A stretch of 64,000 nt of DNA, taken from assembly GCF_001612725.1 (NCBI RefSeq), contig NZ_BDAZ01000001.1, positions 186,001 through 250,000 of the forward strand, given 5' to 3'. The notes below the pieces were generated by a model. The model was not told the DNA's origin. It searched no databases and saw nothing but the letters and a program-made list of their open reading frames with translations. Position numbers and translations under genes: made by a program. Source of the stretch: Nocardia anaemiae NBRC 100462. Lineage in GTDB: Bacteria > Actinomycetota > Actinomycetes > Mycobacteriales > Mycobacteriaceae. How positions within the stretch are numbered: position 1 is the first letter of the stretch; every line of letters starts with the position of its first letter. Positions 27,868 to 35,257 of this stretch are shown here, piece by piece.

Positions 27868-29478
27868 ATGCTGACTTTACGGGGGGGCGCCGCGAGCGCG
27901 CTGCTTCTCGCCGCCGCGGGAATGCTGGCCGCGGCACCGGTTGCCCACACGGAGCCCGCAGCCGATGGCGTCGATATTGTCGCGGATCTGAAACTGAGCC
28001 GCGAGGGTGTGCTCGAGGTCACCGAGAAGGTGACCGTCCCCGCCGACAGCGGCTTCAAAATGACTCTGCCGCTGCGCCTCAAGGTCGGCGACGATGTCGA
28101 ACGCGTCTTCAAGGTCACCGATATCGACACCAAGGGCACCGGCACCGCGACTGTCGCCAACGATCTGTTCACCATCGACGCCAAACCGGGCGAATCGACC
28201 TTCACCTACGCGATCCACAACACGGTCAGCGACGCGCCGGGCACCCAGGTCTTCCGCTGGCTCGGCACCATCAATGCCGATGTCGCGTCGATCGACGCAT
28301 CCCTGATCAGCCCGAGCTACGAAATGGGCGTGGTGGACTGCAAACTGGGCCCGCCCGGCAACCTGCGGCAGTGCTCGGATCTGCAGATCGAGGCCGACGG
28401 TGTGCTCTACTGGCACCAGACCGACCTGCGCAAGGGCGACAATATCGACCTGACATTGCAGATGCCGCCGGGCACGGTACCCGCCAACGCCGATATTCGC
28501 GATAACAGCGAGGCGGGCGCCTTCTCCTTCACGACTCCGGTGCTCGTCGCGTTCGGTGTGCTGCTGCTCGCGCTGGCCGCCATGGCGGCGTTCGTGTTCA
28601 AAATAAGACGGGAAAATGCCGCCGCCGCAACGGGTTCGGAGACGATCGACCCGCTGCTGCGCGACGGAAAGCAGGTCCAGTTCACCTCTCCGGACGGCAT
28701 CCTGCCCGGCGAGGCGGGGGTATTGCTCGACGAACATGCCGATTCGAGCGATATCGCCGCAACGGTGATCGACCTTGCCGTGCGCCGCTACATCTGGATC
28801 ACGCCCGTCAGCGATACCGACTGGCGCATCGACCGGCTGAACGCACCCGATGACCAACTCCGCGATTACGAGAAGGCGGTCTACCGCGCACTGCTGCCGG
28901 ACGGCACCGATTCGGTGACCGTCGCTGAATTGCGCGCGCCGGGCCGGGTGCAATCCCATCCGGTGCGCAGCGCGATGCTCGCCGATGCGGTCCAGCGCGG
29001 CGCCTTCATCGATCGGGCCCGTATCGGCCTGCCGATCCTGTTGGGTGGGGCGCTGATCGTCGCCGGTATCGCGGCGACCATCGCCTTGGCGCTCACCTCG
29101 GGCAGCGCACTGGTCGGCGTCGCGATCCTGCTCGCCGGTGTCGCGACCGTGCTGCTTCCGCGTTTCCTACCGGTCCGCACGGCACACGGCCGCGAACTCG
29201 TCGGCCAGATCCGCGCACTGCAGCGCGGCCTCGACGCGACCACCCGCGACCAGATCCCGCCCGCCGACCAGGAATTGGTCTTCTCCAGAGCACTGCCGTT
29301 CATGGTGATCGGCGGCCGCGCCGACAACTGGATCCGCACCTTCCGCGACCTGAACCCGGCCGCCGACTCCCAACCCGGCCTCTACTGGTTCGGCACTTAC
29401 GAACGCGACCGCAACCTGCAACGCTTCGCAGGCCATTTTCCCTACTTCATCACCGCCCTCGAAGCACTCTTCACCTGA
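27868..29478 (+). CDS. DUF2207 domain membrane protein
   Basis: 536 residues. A signal peptide (ALLLAAAGMLAAAPVAHT) is followed by an extracytoplasmic beta-rich region (VDIVADLKLSREGVLEVTEK) typical of DUF2207. A transmembrane helix comes near residue 225, then a cytoplasmic region including IAATVIDLAVRRYIWI and a winged-helix-like segment. Two more helices (PILLGGALIVAGIAATIALA and the next) lead into a C-terminal domain ending YFITALEALFT. The function of the family is unknown. The gene stands alone between divergent and convergent neighbours. Confidence 0.88.
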   Translation: MLTLRGGAASALLLAAAGMLAAAPVAHTEPAADGVDIVADLKLSREGVLEVTEKVTVPADSGFKMTLPLRLKVGDDVERVFKVTDIDTKGTGTATVANDLFTIDAKPGESTFTYAIHNTVSDAPGTQVFRWLGTINADVASIDASLISPSYEMGVVDCKLGPPGNLRQCSDLQIEADGVLYWHQTDLRKGDNIDLTLQMPPGTVPANADIRDNSEAGAFSFTTPVLVAFGVLLLALAAMAAFVFKIRRENAAAATGSETIDPLLRDGKQVQFTSPDGILPGEAGVLLDEHADSSDIAATVIDLAVRRYIWITPVSDTDWRIDRLNAPDDQLRDYEKAVYRALLPDGTDSVTVAELRAPGRVQSHPVRSAMLADAVQRGAFIDRARIGLPILLGGALIVAGIAATIALALTSGSALVGVAILLAGVATVLLPRFLPVRTAHGRELVGQIRALQRGLDATTRDQIPPADQELVFSRALPFMVIGGRADNWIRTFRDLNPAADSQPGLYWFGTYERDRNLQRFAGHFPYFITALEALFT

Positions 29479-29532
29479 GCCGGTGGCCGTGGCCACCGGG
29501 ATCGGCCGAGCTGCGGAACTAGGGGCACAATG

Positions 29533-29575
29533 CGATCGACCGGCCACCAGAGGCAGATCAGTGGCCGGTCGATCG
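29533..29575. terminator. Hairpin between convergent DUF2207 and ROK genes
   Basis: CGATCGACCGGCCAC and its exact complement form a 15-bp stem with a 13-nt loop. A smaller hairpin (CCGGTGGCC-GT-GGCCACCGG, 29480-29499) precedes it. No U-tract is present, so this may be a non-canonical actinobacterial terminator. Confidence 0.5.
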
Positions 29576-29585
29576 TGCGCGGCGA

Positions 29586-30854
29586 TCAGTCGTTCAGTGC
29601 GGTGCGGCGGATGGCGGAGAGCGGGTCGGCGTAGATGGCGCTCAGTGAGGTGACCACGGCGGCGAATTCCTGCACCTTGCCGCCGAATCCGCTGATGCGG
29701 ATATCGGTCGGTGGGAGTTGCGAGGATTGGGTGAAGGCCCGGGCGACGTGGGCGACGGCGGGGCGGTAGCCGGTGAAGGCCTGGCCGCCGAGGATCACCC
29801 GGTCCGGATTGAGCATGTCCCGGACCATCGCCACGGTGTGGCCGAGGATGGTAGCGCGCTCGGCGAGCAGTTCCTGCGCATCCGCCGCACCGGCCTCGGC
29901 GGCACGGTACAGGTCGGCGATGGTGGTGCCGCCGGTGCCCTTGTGCGCCGGAATGATCCCGCGCCCAACGGCTCTGGCGTGCAACGACCGATCACCGACG
30001 GTCACCTCGAGGCAACCGCGCCGTCCGCAGGTGCATTCCACATCGGAGCCGGTCGGGAAGTGCGCGATCGAACCGGGACCGCTGCTCGGCGTATGCACCC
30101 GGCCGTCCAAAGTCACTGCGATACCGGCGGTTTCGCGAACGTAGAAGTACAGGCTGCTGCCCGGACCACCGGTCCCACGCGGTTCACCGGTCGGCAACAG
30201 CAGCTCCGACGCGGCCATCGCCTCGACGTGCGGCGCCACCGAAACCGGCAGCTCGAGCACCTCGCCGAGCACCGAACCGACCTGCGCCCCTTGCCAAGCC
30301 AGCTTGGGGTGATCGACGATGCCGGTCGCGGGATCGACCCGGCCACCGATCGCCACACCGGCCCAGAGCGGTTTGCGCCGGTGCCAGCGCTGCAGGAAGG
30401 CCTTGGCACTGCGCGCGACGGTCGTGGTCGCGAAGTCCTGGCCGGTCTGCGGCGTCGCGATGGCCAGCCCGCCGAGAATGCGCCCCCGCAGATCGGCCGC
30501 GACGATCTTGGTGACCGCTGCGCCGATATGGATGCCCAGGGTCAGATAGGCCTCGTGGTCGATTTCGAACGGCACCCGCGGACGCCCGACCGCACCCGAT
30601 GCGGTCAGGTCGGGGCGCTCCCGGAGCAAACCGGCGGCCAATAGTGCGGAAACCTGGCGGTTGACCGTCGCGATGCTCAGACCCGTTGTGCGCGCGGCAT
30701 TGTCACGGGAGACCGGACCGCCGGTCGCGGCGCGCAGCACGGCCGCCGCCGGATTATCGGCGATGCGGAACTCCGGCGCGACGACCGGGCGCTGGACACG
30801 GACACGACCGGTGACGACCCTGGAGCCGGATCTATCAAGGGTGGGGAGGGACAT
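29586..30854 (-). CDS. ROK-family transcriptional regulator
   Basis: 422 residues. The N-terminal ~85 residues contain a winged helix (NAARTTGLSIATVNRQVSALL). The ROK sugar-kinase-like domain follows, with LGIHIGAAVTKIVAADLRG and the zinc motif VECTCGRRGCLEVT. The usual catalytic region around residue 190 reads IVDHPKLAWQGA. Such proteins act as repressors responsive to sugars or sugar phosphates. Its coding region is preceded by a leader peptide with clustered cysteines, so expression is probably also set by cysteine supply. The start GTG/ATG region at 30854 (MSLPTLDRSG) has an AAGGAAT element upstream. Confidence 0.88.
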   Translation of the reverse strand: MSLPTLDRSGSRVVTGRVRVQRPVVAPEFRIADNPAAAVLRAATGGPVSRDNAARTTGLSIATVNRQVSALLAAGLLRERPDLTASGAVGRPRVPFEIDHEAYLTLGIHIGAAVTKIVAADLRGRILGGLAIATPQTGQDFATTTVARSAKAFLQRWHRRKPLWAGVAIGGRVDPATGIVDHPKLAWQGAQVGSVLGEVLELPVSVAPHVEAMAASELLLPTGEPRGTGGPGSSLYFYVRETAGIAVTLDGRVHTPSSGPGSIAHFPTGSDVECTCGRRGCLEVTVGDRSLHARAVGRGIIPAHKGTGGTTIADLYRAAEAGAADAQELLAERATILGHTVAMVRDMLNPDRVILGGQAFTGYRPAVAHVARAFTQSSQLPPTDIRISGFGGKVQEFAAVVTSLSAIYADPLSAIRRTALND

Positions 30855-30938
30855 ATGAAGATTCCTTGCTGAAGTCCCGTACCACGGGACGTGCCTACAC
30901 GTGCGGCGGCGGGGCAGCGCACGAGCCGAAAGAGCGGC

Positions 30939-31043
30939 TCAGCTGCAGCAGGAACAACACAGTTCGCGAGTCAACGGCAGTCGCAGACCCAGTGCGGCGG
31001 TCACATAGGTGACCCGCAGTGCGGTCGGACGGCTCGAAGACAT
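30939..31043 (-). CDS. Polycysteine leader peptide upstream of the ROK gene
   Basis: 34 residues starting ATG 31043 and ending RELCCSCCS-stop: four cysteines in the last six residues. The body (LRVTYVTAALGLRLPLTREL) resembles actinobacterial short leader peptides. No Shine-Dalgarno is visible, and a TAACTT hexamer lies 7 bp before the ATG, so translation is likely leaderless. The ROK gene starts 84 bp after the stop, with hairpins between (GCCGCTCTTTCGGC and GTCCCGTGGTACGGGAC). Cysteine-dependent attenuation by such peptides is established in mycobacteria; its use ahead of a ROK regulator is inferred here. Confidence 0.7.
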   Translation of the reverse strand: MSSSRPTALRVTYVTAALGLRLPLTRELCCSCCS

Positions 31044-31257
31044 GGGATCAAAGTTAACACCGAAATCGCCGCGCACCAAGCCCTATCGGCAAGGCGGGAA
31101 CTCCTCGGATGCGTGGTTCGTTCCGAAATCCTTGGCACGCACCGGGTTCCGAGAAAATGTGGCCCAAAGCACGATTTGTCCGGAAAAGCCGAATGGGGGC
31201 CGCCACTTCGGCGACCCCCATGGGGTGACTGGCTCGCCCGATCCCCGGGCTAATCGG

Positions 31258-32691
31258 TTACGCCGCTTCCGCGACCAACTGACGACGGGCCAGCAGTGCG
31301 GTGGCCGAGGCGATCAGCCCGACCAGCGCGACCACGGTGACCAGGTACAGCCCCGGCCGGTACTGCGCGATGCTGGTGGCGGCGCCTCCACTGATCAGCC
31401 CGGTGACCACGGCGAGCACCACCGCGCCGCCGATCTGACCCGAAGTCTGCACCAGCCCCGAGGCCAATCCCTGCTCGTGGTCGGCGATGCCCTCGGTGGC
31501 CTGCACCATGACCGAGGAGAAGCCGAGTGCGAAACCGAGGCCGAGCAGCAGGAACGCGGGCAGGTAGTCCACGACGTAGGTCGGATCGACGCTACCGCCG
31601 AAGGAGATGAACCAGACGTACCCGATCACGAACGAGGTCATCGAGGCGATGATCATCGGCGTTGTGCCATAGCGGTCGATCAGCTTGCCCGCGACCGGCG
31701 AAAGGATCGCCACGATAATGCCCGTCGGAGCCAGGGCCAGCGCCATCTTCAGCGGCTCCCACCCCAGGGTGTTCTGCAGGTACAGCGACACGATCGTCTG
31801 GAAGCTGATGTAGGAGCCGAAGATGGCCAGCGCGGCCAGATTCGCCCGGACGATCGACTTCACCTTGAAGATGCTCAGCCGCACCAGCGGGTGCGCCACC
31901 TTGTTTTCCACCACGAAGAAGGCGCTCAGCAGCGCGATGGCGATTACCGCCGTCGCGACAACCGTTGCGGTGAGGCCTTTTTCGGGTGCGGTGACGATGG
32001 TGTAGACGGCGGCCAGCATGCCACCGGTGAGCAGTGCGGCACCGGCGAAGTCGACGCGACCCTGCTCCTTCTCGATATTGCGCGGAACCACGAAGTAAGC
32101 GGTGACCACCACGGCCGCGACGACCAGCACCGGGACGTAGAAGGTCAGTCGCCAGTCGATGCCGGTAAGCAGACCCGAGACGATCAGACCGGAGGCGTAA
32201 CCAGTGGCGCCGAAGACCGTGAAGATCGACAGTGCCCGGTTGCGGTCGTGACCTTCCTTGAAGGTGGTGGTGATGATCGAGAGCGCGGCGGGCGCGGTGA
32301 ATGCGGCGGCCACGCCCTTGATGATGCGGCTGGCGATCAGCAGCGCACCGTCATCGACCAGCCCGCCCGCGAGTGAGGCGAGTCCGAAAACCACCAGGGC
32401 CGTGAGGAATACCTGCCGACGGCCGAGCAGATCGGCGGCTCGGCCACCGAGCAGCAGCAGGCCGCCGTATCCGAGGATGTAGCCGTTGACGATCCATTGC
32501 AGGCTCTCGGTATTGAGGCCAAGTTCGGATCCGATGGACGGGAGGGCGACGCCGACCATCGAAACGTCGAGTGCGTCGAGGAACATCGCCAGACCGGCGA
32601 CGAAGAGTACGGCCCACAACTTCGGGCTCCACCTGCCCGGAGTGTGCTCGGTGGGTGCGGCGGTCCGGGTATCGGATGCGGTAGCTGTCAT
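31258..32691 (-). CDS. MFS drug/solute exporter (DHA2-type, 14 helices)
   Basis: 477 residues, starting either ATG 32691 (MTATASDTRTAAP) or GTG 32697. The first helix WAVLFVAGLAMFLDALDVSM and motif C-like regions (GVALPSIGSELGLNTESLQWIVNGYILGYGG is the signature stretch in part) mark the DHA2 family, together with about fourteen hydrophobic segments. Loop 2-3 carries GGRAADLLGRRQVF, the MFS motif A. It probably exports a drug or metabolite using the proton gradient. A strong promoter lies so close to the start that the message is nearly leaderless. No regulator gene is adjacent. Confidence 0.9.
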   Translation of the reverse strand: MTATASDTRTAAPTEHTPGRWSPKLWAVLFVAGLAMFLDALDVSMVGVALPSIGSELGLNTESLQWIVNGYILGYGGLLLLGGRAADLLGRRQVFLTALVVFGLASLAGGLVDDGALLIASRIIKGVAAAFTAPAALSIITTTFKEGHDRNRALSIFTVFGATGYASGLIVSGLLTGIDWRLTFYVPVLVVAAVVVTAYFVVPRNIEKEQGRVDFAGAALLTGGMLAAVYTIVTAPEKGLTATVVATAVIAIALLSAFFVVENKVAHPLVRLSIFKVKSIVRANLAALAIFGSYISFQTIVSLYLQNTLGWEPLKMALALAPTGIIVAILSPVAGKLIDRYGTTPMIIASMTSFVIGYVWFISFGGSVDPTYVVDYLPAFLLLGLGFALGFSSVMVQATEGIADHEQGLASGLVQTSGQIGGAVVLAVVTGLISGGAATSIAQYRPGLYLVTVVALVGLIASATALLARRQLVAEAA

Positions 32692-32704
32692 AGTCACGTT
32701 CGGT

Positions 32705-32733
32705 AATTTAGATGCACACGCATTAAATGTCAA
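32705..32733 (-). promoter_or_regulatory. Strong sigma-A-type promoter of the MFS gene with internal palindrome
   Basis: On the minus strand TTGACA (32733-32728), a 17-bp spacer and TAAATT (32710-32705) form a near-consensus promoter. Transcription would begin near 32698, at or next to the GTG 32697 start. The spacer contains ATGC-GTGT-GCAT, extended by TTTA and TAAA, and GCATTA/TAATGC flank the -35, which suggests a repressor operator. Confidence 0.7.
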
Positions 32734-32789
32734 CGCAAGTAATGCGGGGGCATGAAAGACCTGGTCATGATCTTGCGGGGAGCGCAACA

Positions 32790-32819
32790 AGGCCCCGCCC
32801 AGGTACTTGGGCAGGGCCT
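32790..32819 (-). terminator. Terminator after the 32844 secreted-protein gene
   Basis: AGGCCCCGCCCA and TGGGCAGGGCCT pair with one mismatch around a 6-nt loop, followed on the minus strand by TTGTTG. The same hairpin type with similar flanks (GGCGACGGTGG) recurs at 37404-37439, after another secreted-protein gene. Confidence 0.7.
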
Positions 32820-32843
32820 GTGGCGATGGCGACGGTGGTGAGA

Positions 32844-33233
32844 TCAGCCGGGGTAGACGTAATGCTTGGGACCGAAGTGGCCGGTTCCGCTGGAGCCCGC
32901 GTACGGCAGGTCGAGCGGGGCGATGCCGAGCTTGTGCGGGTTGCCGTCGAGGTCCGCTTGCCAGCAATCCTGCTGCACACCATGGAAACTGGTGCAAACG
33001 ATCCGGGTGTTGGTACCGAATGGTGAGGTCAACCGGTTCCGCTCGGAAAACGGATTCCAGTAGTCGGGATCGGATCGGACCGCGAAGTCCTTGGTCTCAT
33101 AAACCTGGAATGCGCCGCCGCCGTCCGAGGGCCAGTCGTCGGCAGCGGCAGGACCCGCGCCGATCAGCAGGGTGGCACCGGCCATTGCGAACAGTGGGAC
33201 GATCCGCAGAACACGCTCGAGCCCGAAGTACAT
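32844..33233 (-). CDS. Small secreted protein of unknown function
   Basis: 129 residues from ATG 33233, with AAGGGGAT upstream. A signal peptide runs to AAADDW (VPLFAMAGATLLIGAGPAAA core). The mature ~95 residues are rich in Gly, Pro, Asp and aromatic residues, with two cysteines (IVCTSFHGVQQDCW) likely forming a disulfide. I do not recognise the family. It has its own terminator downstream. Confidence 0.75.
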   Translation of the reverse strand: MYFGLERVLRIVPLFAMAGATLLIGAGPAAADDWPSDGGGAFQVYETKDFAVRSDPDYWNPFSERNRLTSPFGTNTRIVCTSFHGVQQDCWQADLDGNPHKLGIAPLDLPYAGSSGTGHFGPKHYVYPG

Positions 33234-33324
33234 CACTATCCCCTTCCGCTTCCAGAGTCTCTGACAGCCTGAGCATGCTAGCCGGATCGGCCCCGTCTTC
33301 CCGGATACAAGAAGGCCCCGCCCA

Positions 33325-33735
33325 GTGAAAAGACTGGCGCTGCAACCTCGCTCGGCAACGACGGTCAACACTGCCCTTGGCGACGCCATCGTCCGCCTGG
33401 GTCGCGAGGTCGACAACGACCCGGCTCCCGCCTTATGGTGCCTGCAACAAGATGTCGAACTTCTCGCCGATGGCGCGCTGCGCGCGGTCGCGATGCTGCG
33501 ACTGGACTTCCCCGACACCGCGGTCGACGACGTCCTCGACTACGCCGAGGCCAATTTCCGCGATCTCAACCATAAGTACCTGCCGTACTGGCCGGCGGTC
33601 GCTGCAGCCGGTTGGTCCGGGCCCCGCGTGCGGGCGTTTCTGAGCCGATGCTCGCAAGACGGCCGCCAGATCATCGCCGCAGCCGCAACGGACGCCCTGA
33701 ACGGTCGTTACGGAAACTACGTGAGCGTTCTGTAG
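33325..33735 (+). CDS. Hypothetical protein with a doubtful start
   Basis: 136 residues, soluble and helical (DDVLDYAEANFRDLNHKYLP, AFLSRCSQDGRQII). The GTG at 33325 is the only good start, but it lies inside GAAGGCCCCGCCCAGT, a sequence identical to one arm of the terminator at 37404. It also has no ribosome-binding site. The reading frame itself is convincing. Either the gene has lost its true 5' end by recombination next to a terminator remnant, or it is translated leaderless. Function unknown. Confidence 0.5.
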   Translation: MKRLALQPRSATTVNTALGDAIVRLGREVDNDPAPALWCLQQDVELLADGALRAVAMLRLDFPDTAVDDVLDYAEANFRDLNHKYLPYWPAVAAAGWSGPRVRAFLSRCSQDGRQIIAAAATDALNGRYGNYVSVL

Positions 33736-33895
33736 CTGACGTGGAGCCCAATGCACGGCGATCTGGGCGGCGAGCGCGGTAATCGGCATAGAAAGAGGTT
33801 CTGCTGCCGTAGCCACGATCGGTCCGTAACAGATCTAGAACATGTTCTCGCAACGGATCAGCTGGTGTCGTTGGTCCACGACTGCTTCTACAGGA

Positions 33896-34015
33896 CAGCA
33901 GGTACGAGACCGGAACGGCGGCCAGCAAGGCCTCCTCGTCCACCCGGACGTCGGCCTTGACCTCGCAGTTCGCCCAGTCCTTCGCCGCGGTCACGTCGAA
34001 CAGCCTTGACGCTCG
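33896..34015 (-). pseudogene. Possible remnant of a protein-coding gene
   Basis: One minus-strand frame gives SRLFDVTAAKDWANCEVKAD followed by VRVDEEALLAAVPVSYLL, about 40 residues with normal coding composition, without a proper start and losing sense further on. It sits between the 33325 gene and the small gene at 34021, and could be a decayed toxin, immunity or other fragment. Evidence is compositional only. The remaining 33736-33895 shows nothing else. Confidence 0.2.
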
Positions 34016-34020
34016 GGTTA

Positions 34021-34239
34021 CTACGGCAGCTCTCGAGCCTTTCGCTTCCACTCCTCTATCAGTTCACGGTTGCGGACCTCGAATTCGCGGCGGTCGGCAT
34101 CCGGCCAAGTATCCATATCCATGTCCAGTCCCCGAGCCGTCACGAACGCCATGAACGCGTCGGCCGTTGCCTTGCTTCGTGCGCGGAGGAATTCCTCTTC
34201 TTCGGACGTTATGTTCACAGGACCCTCAATCCGTGCCAT
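34021..34239 (-). CDS. Small acidic protein, candidate immunity partner
   Basis: 72 residues, acidic in the first half (TSEEEEFLRARSKATADAF) and helical with a charged C-terminal helix (REFEVRNRELIEEWKRKARE). It overlaps the end of the GNAT-like gene by 25 bp, so it is translationally coupled, and has GAAAGG upstream of ATG 34239. In polymorphic toxin loci the gene directly after the toxin usually encodes the immunity protein; that is the basis of the suggestion. No family is recognised. Confidence 0.6.
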   Translation of the reverse strand: MARIEGPVNITSEEEEFLRARSKATADAFMAFVTARGLDMDMDTWPDADRREFEVRNRELIEEWKRKARELP

Positions 34240-35153
34240 GCTGTGCCTTTCATCAAAGTTCTCCCTAATTCGCGGTCTTCGCCCGTCAGGGCTGCCAGTT
34301 CACTCGGTGACGGATACTCGATTACTCGCCCCTGGAATCTGCGTAGAACATCATCGAGTAATGCGCGGTCCGCGGGCGTGCAGTCGGGGTAGATACTGTT
34401 GATCTTATTTGTAATGGAGGAAACAGACGATTTGAGAAGCTCGGGGGTCGGATCGAAATCGTATCCCGCACGCGCCATGGAATACGCGCCGGCATCGGTC
34501 GCCAAGACCGTCATCCTGTCGGCCCCGGATCGCCTACAGTAGCTCTCCATCGCATAATTGAATGCCGTTCCAAACCCCTTTCCGGTTGCATCCTCATCGA
34601 GATCCATCATCCGATTTTCGACGACGATCCGACTATGCTCGTCCCGATAGATCTTCCGCTCCAGAATTCCAATCATTCCCTTGTCCGGGTCCCAGACGGA
34701 AGCATGATATGTGAACCCTTCGGCATCGTGTAGATAGTTGGCCACCGAGACACGTACATCATAGGGTCCATATCGCCCATTGAAACCGGACAACGTTGCC
34801 AACAGGTTCTTGTCATCGGCAGCCGCCCCCCGGATGAAGTCACCAAGAGGCGGAATCGAAGACAAATCGGGAGTGGCAAATTTTCTGTCGGATACACTTG
34901 GCCGCGCTAACGAGGTCGATGGCGTTTCGGCTGTACTCCCGACACCATCTCCTATCGACTTCCTGACCCGACTGCTACCATCCACATCACGCGCGTCGAC
35001 TTCATCGAGCAGCCTGCGAATCTTCCCCGTTTTGTCGGTTGTTAATTCCTTATTCTTCTCCGCGTACTCGAGGACACTTTTCACGATTCTTCCGGAACCA
35101 TCGCGGAACAATCGAGAAATCCACACAGACCGATCCTCCGCAACGCCCTTCAT
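34215..35153 (-). CDS. GNAT-like acyltransferase-domain protein, candidate toxin
   Basis: 312 residues. Residues ~1-110 are a polar, low-complexity lead-in. Residues ~125-235 fit a GNAT fold: a strand pair, VENRMMDLDEDATGKGFGTA with the acyl-CoA P-loop-like G-x-G-x-G/A, a helix (YAMESYCRRSGADRMTVLAT), and the closing AGAYSMARAGYDF. The C-terminus ends GTAWHGLRVL. Base composition is visibly lower in GC than neighbours, indicating transfer. It follows the WXG100-like gene by 104 bp, and sense-like sequence continues upstream of its ATG for 15 codons to a TAA (see findings). Toxin function is inferred from context. Confidence 0.65.
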   Translation of the reverse strand: MKGVAEDRSVWISRLFRDGSGRIVKSVLEYAEKNKELTTDKTGKIRRLLDEVDARDVDGSSRVRKSIGDGVGSTAETPSTSLARPSVSDRKFATPDLSSIPPLGDFIRGAAADDKNLLATLSGFNGRYGPYDVRVSVANYLHDAEGFTYHASVWDPDKGMIGILERKIYRDEHSRIVVENRMMDLDEDATGKGFGTAFNYAMESYCRRSGADRMTVLATDAGAYSMARAGYDFDPTPELLKSSVSSITNKINSIYPDCTPADRALLDDVLRRFQGRVIEYPSPSELAALTGEDRELGRTLMKGTAWHGLRVL

Positions 35154-35257
35154 CCCCAGCCATGTGATGCGGGAGTCCCATTGACGAACCTCGCCAGCTT
35201 ACCTGCCGAAAGCACACGCAGACTTGCCGAGAGGACCCCACCCCCACCAGTGTGCGC

